A DNA stretch of 64,000 bases from DAIDKA01 sp036489445 (GCA_036489445.1 DASXFV010000095.1:59545-123544); one strand, 5' to 3'. Positions 42,433-51,485 are shown, counted from the first letter of the stretch. A program made the numbers and translations. The notes: generated by a model not told the origin, from the sequence alone.

Positions 42433-43287
42433 ATGAATTCCAAAGCAGTCATGCATGCGACAGAGCCTGCCGCCAACAGTGCCCACAAGAGTGTGGGCGT
42501 GGAGGATGTGCAGAATCGCGCGGATACCCGGCGCATTCCCATCAATCGTGTGGGCATCAAGGACATCACGCACCCGGTGCGGGTCAAGGATCGCGCCAGT
42601 GGCGAGCAGCACACGATTGCGACGTTCAACATGTACGTGAACCTGCCCCATGACTTCAAGGGCACGCACATGTCCCGCTTCGTGAGCATCCTGAACCAGC
42701 ACGAGCGGGAGATCTCGGTGGAATCCTTCCAGACCATGCTGGAGGACATGACGGTCAGGCTCGAGGCCGATGCCGGGCGCATCGAGATGACGTTCCCCTT
42801 CTTCATGACCAAGCACGCGCCGGTTTCAGGCGTCGCCAGCGTGATGGATTACCGGGCAAGTCTGATCGGCGAACGGCGCGCGGGCAGCACCTGCATCTGG
42901 ATCAGGGTGGTGGTGCCGGTGACGAGCCTGTGCCCCTGTTCACGCGACATCTCCAAGTACGGCGCCCACAACCAGCGCTCGCACGTGACCATCACCGCGA
43001 AGCTGCGCGAGCACATCTGGATCGAGGAACTCATCGGCATTGCCGAGTCCGAAGCCTCCAGCGAGCTCTACGGCATTCTCAAGCGCACCGATGAGAAGTT
43101 CGTCACCGAGCGCGCCTACGAGAACCCCAAGTTCGTGGAAGACATCGTGCGCGATGTCGCCGCGCGCTTGAATGCTGAGGAGCGGTTATCCGCCTATGAG
43201 GTGTCGGCGGAGAACTTCGAGTCCATCCACAACCATTCCGCCTATGCGCTGATCGAGCGCGACAAGGATGCCGCAGTGCCGGCCTGA
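42433..43287 (+). CDS. folE2: GTP cyclohydrolase FolE2 (type IB)
   Basis: Makes 7,8-dihydroneopterin triphosphate from GTP, the first step of folate synthesis. It is the metal-flexible type IB enzyme unrelated in length to zinc-dependent FolE. The 284 residues carry the family motif SLCPCSRDISKYGAHNQRS with metal ligand C167 and H179. It lies 25 nt after dxs, so it is probably co-transcribed. No Zur box was recognised upstream. Confidence 0.94.
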   Translation: MNSKAVMHATEPAANSAHKSVGVEDVQNRADTRRIPINRVGIKDITHPVRVKDRASGEQHTIATFNMYVNLPHDFKGTHMSRFVSILNQHEREISVESFQTMLEDMTVRLEADAGRIEMTFPFFMTKHAPVSGVASVMDYRASLIGERRAGSTCIWIRVVVPVTSLCPCSRDISKYGAHNQRSHVTITAKLREHIWIEELIGIAESEASSELYGILKRTDEKFVTERAYENPKFVEDIVRDVAARLNAEERLSAYEVSAENFESIHNHSAYALIERDKDAAVPA

Positions 43288-43311
43288 CGGCCTCCAGGGG
43301 CAAGGCGTCAG
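43284..43311. terminator. Hairpin spanning the convergent stop codons of folE2 and the cNMP-kinase gene
   Basis: CTGACG (43284-43289) and CGTCAG (43306-43311) are exact reverse complements; CCT/AGG pairs can extend the stem past a bulged G. The arms contain the stop codons of both convergent genes. It could act as a shared bidirectional termination signal, although neither side has a clear U-tract. Confidence 0.45.
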
Positions 43312-44642
43312 CGCGAGGCGGGAAAGCGCGGGAAGGTGGCGGTGGTCGAATCCATGTCGCTGGCCTGCAGCCGGTTGATCATGGTGCGCAGGAACACACG
43401 GTTGAAGCGCAACTGACACGAGGCCGAGACCTGTTCAAGGAGGGTGGAACTCACCTTCAGCACGGTGACCCCCTCGAGCGCACGGATGGTCGCCGTGCGT
43501 CTGGCGCCCGGCACGTAGCTGGCCTCGCCAAAGCATTCACCGGTCTCGATGGCGCCCAGCCGCACCGCGTGGCGCTCCACCGTGCAGGTGCCGGAGACGA
43601 TCACGTAGAACCGATCATCCATCTCCCCTTCCTTGACGATCTCCTCGCCCAGGGAATAGGCCTGCCAGTGACTGGCGCGCAGCACTTCCCAGATCTCGGC
43701 GTGCGAGAACTCATGGAAGAACTTCAGCCGCCGCAGCACACCGAACTGCTCCTGGCGATCGATCCGCGCGTTCTGCTCGCGCAACTTCTGATGGACGCGG
43801 GTGAGCTCGGCGGCGAAATCCAGGCCGCTCTTGTAGCGCTTGGCAGGCTCCTTCTGCAGCGCCATCGCCACCACATTCTCCAGATCCTCGGGAATGTCGG
43901 CACGCAGGGTGTGGATGGGCGGCGCCGTGGCGTACACGATCTGGTGCAGCAGCTTCTGCAAGTTGCCGGCGCGAAACGGTCGCGACCCGGTCAGCAGCTC
44001 ATACATCACCGCGCCCAGAGAATAAAGATCGGAGCGGTTGCTGAGCTCCAGGCTCTGCACCTGCTCGGGAGACATGTACGAGGGGCTGCCGGCGATACCC
44101 TCGATGCGGGAGATGTCCGAATCCGACACCAATGCAATGCCGAAGTCGATGATGCGCACATCGCTGTCCTGCGTCAGCATGATGTTCGAGGGCTTCACAT
44201 CGCGATGGATGACACCGCGTGAATGCGCGTAGTGCAGCGCCTTGGCGCACTTGTAGATGATCTCCACGGCATCATCGATGCGCAGCAGATTGTCCGCGCG
44301 GCAATATGCCGCCAGCGTGCGTGCGCCGTGCACGTGTTCGGCGACTATGTAGCAGTAACCGTTTTCCTCGCCGGCATCGTAGATGGGCAGAATGTTCGGA
44401 TGCTGCAGCATCCCCACCAGGTGGGCTTCGGAGAGGAACATCTTGCGCGCGATGCGCGCCCGATCCTCATCCCCGCCGGTATCGATGTTGTAGACCTTGA
44501 TCGCAACATCACGCCCGTAATAAGCGTCGTGCGACAGATACACCGTACCCGTGCTGCCGCGACCAACCTCCTTGATGATCACGTACTTGCCGATCTTCTC
44601 AGGCGTTGCACGGGGGCGATTGGCGGGTGAATTCTGCGGCAC
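43308..44642 (-). CDS. Ser/Thr protein kinase fused to a cyclic-nucleotide-binding domain
   Basis: The 444-residue protein joins a kinase domain (about 18-290) to a C-terminal cNMP-binding domain (about 305-425). Kinase motifs are complete: GRGSTGTVYL, VAIK with Lys49, HRDVKPSN from residue 146, DFG at 166-168, and SPSYMSPEQ. The cNMP domain has GEEIVKEGEMDDRFYVI and GECFGEASYVPGARRTATI, where the phosphate-binding cassette Arg/Thr region is recognisable. A cAMP- or c-di-GMP-type ligand acting in cis is plausible but untested. GTG start at 44642 with AGGA about 7 nt upstream. No partner phosphatase is adjacent. Confidence 0.9.
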   Translation of the reverse strand: MPQNSPANRPRATPEKIGKYVIIKEVGRGSTGTVYLSHDAYYGRDVAIKVYNIDTGGDEDRARIARKMFLSEAHLVGMLQHPNILPIYDAGEENGYCYIVAEHVHGARTLAAYCRADNLLRIDDAVEIIYKCAKALHYAHSRGVIHRDVKPSNIMLTQDSDVRIIDFGIALVSDSDISRIEGIAGSPSYMSPEQVQSLELSNRSDLYSLGAVMYELLTGSRPFRAGNLQKLLHQIVYATAPPIHTLRADIPEDLENVVAMALQKEPAKRYKSGLDFAAELTRVHQKLREQNARIDRQEQFGVLRRLKFFHEFSHAEIWEVLRASHWQAYSLGEEIVKEGEMDDRFYVIVSGTCTVERHAVRLGAIETGECFGEASYVPGARRTATIRALEGVTVLKVSSTLLEQVSASCQLRFNRVFLRTMINRLQASDMDSTTATFPRFPASR

Positions 44643-44764
44643 CGTCGATCCTGGCTATTGCATGTATGCCGCGCGAGGATAAGGAACGGCAGGCCGGCCT
44701 ACTGTGATGCACCCCTCACACGCACGCGACGTGCACTGCGGGTGCGCTGGGGCGCCGCTTGCGC

Positions 44765-45733
44765 TCAGCCGAAATGGTCAAATCCACGAGGCGAGACCCG
44801 CATCACAGACGCGCCACGATAGACGATCGGGCCGGGCTGCTGCGTCAGCGCGCCGATCCGGGTCCAACCAAACTGCGCTGCCGGGCAACGGCTCGCGAAT
44901 TCCTCGAGCTTCGCCTCGGGCACGGTGAAACACAGTTCATAGTCCTCGCCACCGGTCAGCGCCAGCTCCCAGGCGCGCTCCTCGCCCACGGCGGCCCGCA
45001 GCGCACCCGACAACGGCAGCGCCTCGCACTCCAGGCGGACGCCACAGCCACTGGCCTGGGCGAGGCGGGCACAATCACCCAGCAGTCCATCGGATACATC
45101 GATGCAGGCGCTCGCGAGGCCCCGCAAGGCCAGCCCCAGCGCCAGGCGCGGCGTCGGATAACGGAACCGGTCGAGCAACCATTGGCCCTGTGCGGCATCG
45201 GTCAGCGTAAGACGACCCTGTTCGAGCAGCAGGCCCGCCGCGGCATCACCGGGGCTACCACTCACGAACACCGCATCCCCAGGCCCACCGCCACTGCGGG
45301 TCAGCGCGGTGCCCCGCGGCACAAAGCCCAGCACCTGGATCGTGACGCACAGGTTGCCGCCCGTGGTGTCGCCCCCCACCAGCGCCACCTCATGCAGCGC
45401 GGCGAGCGCATCCAGCCCGGCGCTGAACTGGGTGAGCCAGGCTTCATCCGCGGCGGGCAGCGCCAGGGCCAGCAGCGCCCAGGCCGGCCGGGCACCCATC
45501 GCCGCCAGATCCGAGAGGTTCACCGCCAAGGCGCGATGCCCGATGGAGCGCGCGGGAGAGCCGGGCGGAAAATGAATCCCCTCCACCACCGAGTCGATGG
45601 CGGCGACCAGCTGTGATCCGGGCGGACACTCCAGCACCGCCCCGTCATCCCCCACACCCAGGACCACATCCGAGCGCTGCCTGCCGCAGCGGCTGAAGAA
45701 GCGGGCGATGAGTTCAACTTCGGACAGTGGCAT
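44765..45733 (-). CDS. thiL: Thiamine-monophosphate kinase
   Basis: Phosphorylates thiamine monophosphate to the active diphosphate with ATP. The 322 residues show the family elements GVGDDGAVL near the N-terminus, DSVVEGIHF, NLSDLAAMGA, LVGGDTTGG and ACIDVSDGLLGDC. Length is normal. It starts 3 nt after nusB, in the widely conserved nusB-thiL pair. 122 bp separate it from the next kinase gene, with no clear terminator seen. Confidence 0.96.
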   Translation of the reverse strand: MPLSEVELIARFFSRCGRQRSDVVLGVGDDGAVLECPPGSQLVAAIDSVVEGIHFPPGSPARSIGHRALAVNLSDLAAMGARPAWALLALALPAADEAWLTQFSAGLDALAALHEVALVGGDTTGGNLCVTIQVLGFVPRGTALTRSGGGPGDAVFVSGSPGDAAAGLLLEQGRLTLTDAAQGQWLLDRFRYPTPRLALGLALRGLASACIDVSDGLLGDCARLAQASGCGVRLECEALPLSGALRAAVGEERAWELALTGGEDYELCFTVPEAKLEEFASRCPAAQFGWTRIGALTQQPGPIVYRGASVMRVSPRGFDHFG

Positions 45734-45736
45734 GGG

Positions 45737-46177
45737 TCAGATTTCGTGGCTGCGCAGGCTGCGGGCGGCGCGATCCAGTACGGCGTTCACGAACTTGTGG
45801 CCGTCCGTGGCGCCATAACGACGCGTGAGGTTCACTGCTTCGTTCAGCACGACGCGGAACGGGACATCCGGGCGCGAGGTCAGTTCAAACACCGCCACCA
45901 GCAGCACGGCGTGCTCCACCGGATCCAGCTGCACCGCCGGGCGATCCGTCCACTGCGCCAGATCGATGTCCAGCTGCGTGCGGGTGCCACAGACCCCCTG
46001 GATCAGCTCGCGGAAATATTCGCGATCCGCCTTGGGCATGTCCTGCGCATCCGCGAATTCCTGCACCACATCCTGCCAGGCCCCGTCATTGATCTGCCAG
46101 CGGTAGATCGCCTGCAGTGCCAGACGCCGGGCTACCGAGCGGGCGTTGGTGGCCCGCCGGTCTGGGGGGGTATCCAT
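45737..46177 (-). CDS. nusB: Transcription antitermination factor NusB
   Basis: Binds boxA RNA with S10 (NusE) in rRNA antitermination. The 146-residue all-helical protein has RSVARRLALQAIYRWQ at the N-terminus, then DRPAVQLDPVEHAVLLVAVFEL, and the C-terminal NEAVNLTRRYGATDGHKFVNAVLD signature. The start is an ATG at 46177. It lies 6 nt after ribH and 3 nt before thiL, in the conserved rib-nusB-thiL order. Confidence 0.96.
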   Translation of the reverse strand: MDTPPDRRATNARSVARRLALQAIYRWQINDGAWQDVVQEFADAQDMPKADREYFRELIQGVCGTRTQLDIDLAQWTDRPAVQLDPVEHAVLLVAVFELTSRPDVPFRVVLNEAVNLTRRYGATDGHKFVNAVLDRAARSLRSHEI

Positions 46178-46183
46178 CCGCCG

Positions 46184-46690
46184 CTAGACCCGCTGTTCCA
46201 GGCGCTGGAACAGACTGACCATCTCCAGTGCGGTCTCCAGCGCCTCACCACCCTTGTTCATGCCATTGATGGCGGCGCGCTCCAGGGCCTGCTCCGTGGT
46301 GTTCACGGTCAGCACGCCAAACACCACCGGTACACCGGTTTCCAGGCCCGCAAGCGTCAAGCCGCGGGCGCACTCCCCGGCCACGTAATCAAAATGCGGG
46401 GTGTCGCCGCGGATCACACAGCCCAGGGCCACGACCGCCTCGAACCGTCCGCTGATGGCGAGCTTGCGCACCGCCACCGGCAATTCAAAGGCGCCCGGCA
46501 CACGGGCAATCAGCAGGTCCTCTGCCGTGCCGCCATGCGAGCGCCAGGCATTGCTCGCCCCCTCCAGCAAACTGGCGACGATGAAATCGTTGAAGCGTGC
46601 GGCGGCAATGGCCACCCGCCGTCCGCGCGCCGTCAGCTCCCCTTCGACCACATGCAGTGGCGTGGGCGTCTGCCCTGTTGCCGGACCCAC
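46184..46690 (-). CDS. ribH: 6,7-dimethyl-8-ribityllumazine synthase
   Basis: Condenses the ribitylamino-uracil with dihydroxybutanone phosphate to make lumazine. The 168 residues show AARFNDFIVASLLEGA, the substrate-binding VPGAFELPVAV and the catalytic-region GCVIRGDTPHFDYV with its His. The start is taken as the GTG at 46690, one base after the ribBX stop; the first 20 residues are not conserved and initiation may be slightly downstream. It belongs to the riboflavin operon. Confidence 0.95.
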   Translation of the reverse strand: MGPATGQTPTPLHVVEGELTARGRRVAIAAARFNDFIVASLLEGASNAWRSHGGTAEDLLIARVPGAFELPVAVRKLAISGRFEAVVALGCVIRGDTPHFDYVAGECARGLTLAGLETGVPVVFGVLTVNTTEQALERAAINGMNKGGEALETALEMVSLFQRLEQRV

Positions 46691-46691
46691 C

Positions 46692-47900
46692 TCAGGAGTC
46701 CGTCCCGACGTAGGCTTCCACGGTCAGGCCAAAGGCCGCCAGGCCGTGCATCTGCTTGGGCTGCGACAGCACCCGCATGCGGCACACACCCAGATCCTTG
46801 AGGATCTGCGCGCCCACGCCGAAGGTTCGCAGCACCATGGCCTGCGCATTCAAATGCGGGTGCGCCCCGGTGTCGGCCGCGGCGCCCGTGATCGATGGCT
46901 GCAGCGCATGCAGGGCACCGGCCAGATCCCCGGCGACTTCCGTCTCGCGCAGGATCACCACGACGCCATTGGGGGCGGCTGCGACCCGCGCCAGCGCCCG
47001 GCGCAGGGTCCAGGTCCTGCCGTCCCCCGACAGGCCCAGCGCATCGCGCAGGGTATCGGCGACATGCACGCGCACCAGCGGCGCATCCGGACCGTCCAGG
47101 TGACCGCGCACCAGGGCCAGGTGCACCGCACGGCTGCTGCGGTCCTGATAGGCACACAGGCGGAACTCGCCGAACTCGGTCTGCACCGGTTGGTCGGCAA
47201 TCCGGTCCACCGAACGCTCGTTGCGCAGCCGATAGCGGATCAGATCCGCGATGGTGCCGACGGCCAGGTTGTGGCGGCGGGCAAAGACTTCGCATTCGGC
47301 GCGCCGCGCCATGGAACCATCATCGTTCATGAGTTCGCACAGGACGCCCGCCGGCTTCAAACCGGCCAGTACGCACAGGTCCACCGCGGCCTCGGTGTGC
47401 CCGGCGCGCACCAGCACGCCGCCGCGGCGCGGGCGCAGCGGAAAGATATGACCGGGGCGCGCGAAGTCCGCGGGGGCGGTCTGGGGATTGGCCAGCGCCG
47501 TGATGGTCGCGGCGCGATCGGCTGCGGAGACTCCGGTGCTGGTGCCGTGACGGTAGTCCACGGAGATGGTGAAGGCCGTCCGGTAGTTGTCGTTGTTGGC
47601 ATTGACCATCTGCGGCAGCTCCAGCCGCAGCAGCCGCTCCTCCTCCATGGGCACACAAATGATGCCGCTGGAATGACGGATCATGAAGGCCATGGATTCC
47701 GGCGTCGCATGCTCGGCCGCCATGATCAGATCGCCCTCGTTTTCCCGGTCCTCATCATCCAGGATCAGCACCATGCGTCCGGCCCGCAGCTCCTCCAGGA
47801 TGGTCGGGATGCTGCTGAACTCGCTGTGGCCGGCGCCGGCGCCAGCACTCTCGGGGGGCTCCGCGCCGGTACGGGGCGGCAGGGTCAGAATATTGCTCAT
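46692..47900 (-). CDS. ribB: DHBP synthase RibB with degenerate GTP cyclohydrolase II domain (RibBX type)
   Basis: The N-terminal half makes 3,4-dihydroxy-2-butanone 4-phosphate from ribulose 5-phosphate. The acidic active-site motif DDEDRENEGD lies at 48-57 and the HTEAAVDL region follows. The 402-residue protein has a C-terminal half shaped like GTP cyclohydrolase II, but the zinc-binding Cys cluster normally in the SECLTGD...RCDCG stretch is absent (VRVHVADTLRDALG instead). It is therefore predicted to have lost GTP cyclohydrolase II activity, as described for RibBX proteins. A separate ribA should exist elsewhere. Confidence 0.9.
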   Translation of the reverse strand: MSNILTLPPRTGAEPPESAGAGAGHSEFSSIPTILEELRAGRMVLILDDEDRENEGDLIMAAEHATPESMAFMIRHSSGIICVPMEEERLLRLELPQMVNANNDNYRTAFTISVDYRHGTSTGVSAADRAATITALANPQTAPADFARPGHIFPLRPRRGGVLVRAGHTEAAVDLCVLAGLKPAGVLCELMNDDGSMARRAECEVFARRHNLAVGTIADLIRYRLRNERSVDRIADQPVQTEFGEFRLCAYQDRSSRAVHLALVRGHLDGPDAPLVRVHVADTLRDALGLSGDGRTWTLRRALARVAAAPNGVVVILRETEVAGDLAGALHALQPSITGAAADTGAHPHLNAQAMVLRTFGVGAQILKDLGVCRMRVLSQPKQMHGLAAFGLTVEAYVGTDS

Positions 47901-47911
47901 AGCCGGCTATC

Positions 47912-48505
47912 CTACCCGGGAGCGAGCAGGCGCTCCACGTAACGCGCCACAGGGTCGATTTCCAGGTTGACGGTGGCCCCGCTACCCAAGCCCCCCAGGG
48001 TGGTCACTTCCAGGGTATGCGGGATCAGGTTCACGCCGAAACGCGCCCCCGCCACCTCATTGACCGTCAGGCTGACCCCGTCCACTGCGACCGAGCCCTT
48101 GCGGGCAATCAGGCGAGCCAGGGCCGCCGGCGCCTCGATCACCAGCCGCCTCGAGCGGGCATCGGGGGTCACGGATATCACGGTGGCGAGCCCATCCACG
48201 TGCCCCGACACCAGGTGCCCGCCCAGGGCATCCCCGGCACGCAAGGCCGGTTCCAGGTTGACCGCTGCGCCCACCGCGAGTCCACCCAGCGTGGTCAGAC
48301 CCAAGGTCTCCCGCGACAGGTCGGCTGCAAATCCCGCAGCGGTCAGCGCGACGGCCGTGACACAGCAGCCCTGGACACAGATGCTGTCGCCGAGCGCCGT
48401 GCGCGACAGATCCAGCCGACCCGCGCGGATCGCCAGCCGCACATCCCCGCCGCGCGGACTCACGGCCTCGACCCTGCCGAGGGCCTGCACTATCCCGGTA
48501 AACAT
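47912..48505 (-). CDS. ribE: Riboflavin synthase, alpha chain
   Basis: Dismutates two lumazine molecules into riboflavin. The 197 residues form two lumazine-binding barrels: the first begins MFTGIVQALGRVE, and the second carries GHLVSGHVDGLA and SLTVNEV. Both halves have the expected internal similarity. It starts within the 3' end of ribD (16-nt overlap) and is followed by ribB after 11 nt. Named ribC in some species. Confidence 0.96.
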   Translation of the reverse strand: MFTGIVQALGRVEAVSPRGGDVRLAIRAGRLDLSRTALGDSICVQGCCVTAVALTAAGFAADLSRETLGLTTLGGLAVGAAVNLEPALRAGDALGGHLVSGHVDGLATVISVTPDARSRRLVIEAPAALARLIARKGSVAVDGVSLTVNEVAGARFGVNLIPHTLEVTTLGGLGSGATVNLEIDPVARYVERLLAPG

Positions 48506-49614
48506 GTGAGCCTTATACGCAGATCCGTGCCCACCGACACGGATTCAAGCAGTGCAAAACGCCGCGCCTGGCTCAAGGACTGCGGCTGCGGCAAGCGGAA
48601 CAGTCCGCGCGCGCCCTCGCCCAGCACCACCGGCGCCACGTACAACAACAGCTCATCCACACATTGCTGCTGAACCAAGGCACCGGCCAGGGTGGCACCG
48701 GCTTCCACCAGCACCTCATTGATCCCGGACTTTCCCAGCTCTGCCAGCACCTGCGCCAGATCCACCTGCGCCACGCCGCCGTCCTGCGCCATCGCGCTCG
48801 CCTGCACCACCCGCGCGCCGCGCGCTTCCAGCGCCGCGATCCGGCTCTGATCGGTGCACGCCGTGAAGATCCACACGCCTTGTCCCACCGTGCCATCAAA
48901 CACCCGGGCAGTGGGGGGCGTCTTGAGCGTGCTGTCGAGAATGACCCGCAGGGGCTGGCGCACGTCCGGTCCCGATGGACGCACGGACAGGGAAGGATCA
49001 TCGGCCAGCACCGTGCCGACACCGGTGAGCACCGCCGAACTGCGTGCCCGCCAGTACTGCACATCCAGGCGCGCGGCCTCACCGGTAATCCACTTGCTGC
49101 GGCCATCGCTCAAGGCGGTGCGCCCGTCCAGACTCATGGCCAGTTTCAGCCGCACCCACGGCAGGCCCTGCCGCATCCGTTTGATGAAGCCGGCGTTGAG
49201 CGCGATCGCCTCCGCTTCCATCAAACCGGACTGCACCTGCACGCCGGCTTCCCGCAGCCGCCGTGCGCCACTGCCATTGACCAGCGGGTTCGGGTCGCCC
49301 ACGGCATACACCACGCGCACCACACCCGCCTTGATCAGCGCCTCGCTGCAGGGCGGCGTCCGGCCGTGATGATTGCAGGGCTCAAGCGTCACATAGGCGG
49401 TGGCTCCGGCCACACTCTCGATCGCTCCGGCGAGCGCCATCGCTTCGGCGTGCGGGCCCCCGGCGCGCTCGTGCCAGCCCTCCGCCACGATGCGGCCGTC
49501 GCGTACGAAGACACATCCCACGCGCGGATTCGGTTGCGAGGTCGCAAGGCCATTGGCCGCCAGCCTCAGGGCGCGCGCCATGAAGGCCTGATCGGCGGCA
49601 TCGAAGGGGCTCAT
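48490..49614 (-). CDS. ribD: Bifunctional riboflavin deaminase-reductase RibD
   Basis: Deaminates and then reduces the pyrimidine intermediate of riboflavin synthesis. In its 374 residues, the N-terminal cytidine-deaminase domain has HAEAMAL and the zinc motif EPCNHHGRTPPCSEA; the C-terminal reductase domain has KLAMSLDGR and LVEAGATLAGAL. The ATG at 49614 overlaps the nrdR stop (ATGA). No FMN riboswitch space exists upstream because nrdR directly abuts. Confidence 0.96.
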   Translation of the reverse strand: MSPFDAADQAFMARALRLAANGLATSQPNPRVGCVFVRDGRIVAEGWHERAGGPHAEAMALAGAIESVAGATAYVTLEPCNHHGRTPPCSEALIKAGVVRVVYAVGDPNPLVNGSGARRLREAGVQVQSGLMEAEAIALNAGFIKRMRQGLPWVRLKLAMSLDGRTALSDGRSKWITGEAARLDVQYWRARSSAVLTGVGTVLADDPSLSVRPSGPDVRQPLRVILDSTLKTPPTARVFDGTVGQGVWIFTACTDQSRIAALEARGARVVQASAMAQDGGVAQVDLAQVLAELGKSGINEVLVEAGATLAGALVQQQCVDELLLYVAPVVLGEGARGLFRLPQPQSLSQARRFALLESVSVGTDLRIRLTCLPG

Positions 49615-50153
49615 TTTCCCGCCTTGGGCGGTGGGGGTTCGCCCGTCAGCAGCGGCAACTGATCGACACCGCCGACTTCGCGGCCCGCATCCCGGCGGCG
49701 TCGGTGATGCCGCAGACGGTCGATCTCATCGCGGAACGCATCCAGGTCCTGGAAGCTGCGGTACACCGAAGCGAAACGCACATACGCGACTTCATCCAGG
49801 TGCCGCAACTCGTCCATGACCAGTTCGCCGAGGGCGCGCGATTGCACCTCGCGCTCCCCGAGGCTGCGCAGCTTGTGGCCGATGCGGCTCACCGCCGCTT
49901 CCAAAGCCTCCAGGGATACCGGGCGCTTCTCCAGCGCCTTGGACATCCCCAAGCGCAGCTTGGCCTCATCGAAGGGCTCACGGTTGCGGTCGCTCTTGAC
50001 CACCATGGGCATGATGAGCTCGGCCGCTTCAAACGTCGTGAAGCGCTCACCACACGACAGGCACTCGCGCCGCCGCCGGATCTGGCGGCCTTCACCCGCC
50101 AGGCGCGAATCGATGACCTTGGTCTCGATGTGATTGCAGAAGGGACAGTACAT
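49611..50153 (-). CDS. nrdR: Transcriptional repressor NrdR
   Basis: Zinc-ribbon/ATP-cone repressor of ribonucleotide reductase genes that senses dATP/ATP. In its 180 residues, the zinc ligands are C3, C6, C31 and C34 (CPFC and CLSC), and the ATP-cone follows from about residue 49 (VVKSDRNREPFDEAKL). The C-terminal 30 residues are basic and then Pro-rich, beyond the usual family end. It sits between glyA and ribD as in most gammaproteobacteria. Confidence 0.96.
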   Translation of the reverse strand: MYCPFCNHIETKVIDSRLAGEGRQIRRRRECLSCGERFTTFEAAELIMPMVVKSDRNREPFDEAKLRLGMSKALEKRPVSLEALEAAVSRIGHKLRSLGEREVQSRALGELVMDELRHLDEVAYVRFASVYRSFQDLDAFRDEIDRLRHHRRRRDAGREVGGVDQLPLLTGEPPPPKAGK

Positions 50154-50174
50154 GAGGCGTCCCCGGGCGATCCC

Positions 50175-51431
50175 TTACGCCGCGTACACCGGAAAACCGC
50201 GGCACAATTCCAGCACCTTCGCCCGAGTTGCATCGACCACGGCAGCGCTGCCGTTGGCCTCCAGGACATCGGCGATGAGATCCGCCACCATGGTGATCTC
50301 CGCCTCCTTGAAGCCGCGGGTGGTGGCGGCCGGGGTACCGATGCGCAGTCCACTGGTGATGGTGGGCGGACGCGGATCATTGGGGACCGCGTTCTTGTTC
50401 ACCGTGATGAAGGCGCGCCCCAGCGCGGCGTCCGCCTCCTTGCCGGTGATCTCGCGGTGGGTCAGGCTCATCAGGAACAGATGATTGTCGGTGCCGCCGG
50501 ACACGATGTGGAAGCCACGCTGTGACAGCCGTGCGCACATCGTACGGGCATTGGCCAACACCTGCGTCTGGTAGGTCTTGAACTCCGGCTGCAGCGCCTC
50601 CTGGAAGGCGACGGCCTTACCCGCGATGACATGCATCAGCGGACCCCCCTGCGTGCCGGGGAACACCATGGAACTGAGCTTCCTGGCGATCTCGGGATTC
50701 TCGCGCGCCAGGATCAGGCCACCCCGCGGCCCGCGCAGGGTCTTGTGTGTCGTCGTGGTCACCACATCGGCGTGCGGCAGCGGATTGGGATAGTGCCCGG
50801 TGGCCACGAGGCCCGCGACATGCGCCATGTCCACGAACAACAGCGCCCCGACACTCCTGGCGATCGCCGCGAAGCGGGCCCAGTCGATGACCCGGGAGTA
50901 CGCCGAAAAACCCGCAACGATCATCGCCGGCTTTTCGCTGCTCGCCAGTCGTTGCACCTCGTCATAATCGATTTCACCGGTCTCGCCGCGCACGCCGTAT
51001 TGCACCGCGCGATACAGCTTGCCGGAGAAATTGACCTTCGCGCCATGCGTCAGGTGACCGCCATGATCCAGGCTCATGCCCAGAATAGTGCTGCCGAGCG
51101 GTACCAACGCCAGATACACCGCGGCATTGGCCTGCGAACCGGAGTGCGGCTGCACATTGACGTAGGCGGCAGCAAACAACTGCTTGGCGCGGTCAATGGC
51201 GAGCTGTTCGACGATGTCGACATACTCGCAGCCGCCGTAGTAGCGTTTGCCGGGATAGCCTTCCGCGTACTTGTTGGTCAGCACCGAGCCTTGCGCCTCC
51301 AGAACCCTGGGGCTGGTGTAGTTTTCCGAGGCGATGAGTTCGATGTGATCCTCCTGGCGCTGCTGCTCACCGGCAATGGCGCCGGCCAGCTGCGGATCAA
51401 AACCTGCGATGGTCATCGTCTTCTTAAACAT
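50175..51431 (-). CDS. glyA: Serine hydroxymethyltransferase
   Basis: PLP enzyme moving a one-carbon unit between serine and tetrahydrofolate. The 418-residue protein shows HIELIASENYTSP, NKYAEGYPGKRYYGGCE and the PLP lysine in TTTTHKTLRGPRGG. The ATG at 51431 (MFKKTMTIAGFDP) gives the family N-terminus; sequence upstream of it is non-coding leader. It is followed by nrdR after 21 nt. Confidence 0.97.
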   Translation of the reverse strand: MFKKTMTIAGFDPQLAGAIAGEQQRQEDHIELIASENYTSPRVLEAQGSVLTNKYAEGYPGKRYYGGCEYVDIVEQLAIDRAKQLFAAAYVNVQPHSGSQANAAVYLALVPLGSTILGMSLDHGGHLTHGAKVNFSGKLYRAVQYGVRGETGEIDYDEVQRLASSEKPAMIVAGFSAYSRVIDWARFAAIARSVGALLFVDMAHVAGLVATGHYPNPLPHADVVTTTTHKTLRGPRGGLILARENPEIARKLSSMVFPGTQGGPLMHVIAGKAVAFQEALQPEFKTYQTQVLANARTMCARLSQRGFHIVSGGTDNHLFLMSLTHREITGKEADAALGRAFITVNKNAVPNDPRPPTITSGLRIGTPAATTRGFKEAEITMVADLIADVLEANGSAAVVDATRAKVLELCRGFPVYAA

Positions 51432-51454
51432 GCACGGTACTCTTGAGGCTGAAT

Positions 51455-51485
51455 GCGGGAACCCGACGGGAAGCCCGCTATTGTA
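51455..51485 (-). promoter_or_regulatory. Candidate glyA -10 element and leader inverted repeat
   Basis: On the minus strand TACAAT (51485-51480) resembles a sigma-70 -10 box 50 bp before the glyA ATG; no good -35 is visible. Directly downstream, GCGGG and CCCGC (51478-51455) flank a nested CCCG-T-CGGG repeat. This may be an operator or a leader fold. Evidence is pattern-based only. Confidence 0.35.

Noticed and set aside
46401..47942. 513-codon plus-strand frame opposite ribH and ribB
   Set aside because: Shadow of the riboflavin operon, with no ribosome-binding site and no recognisable domain.
49611..49614. FMN riboswitch before ribD
   Set aside because: There is no intergenic space; ribD overlaps nrdR.
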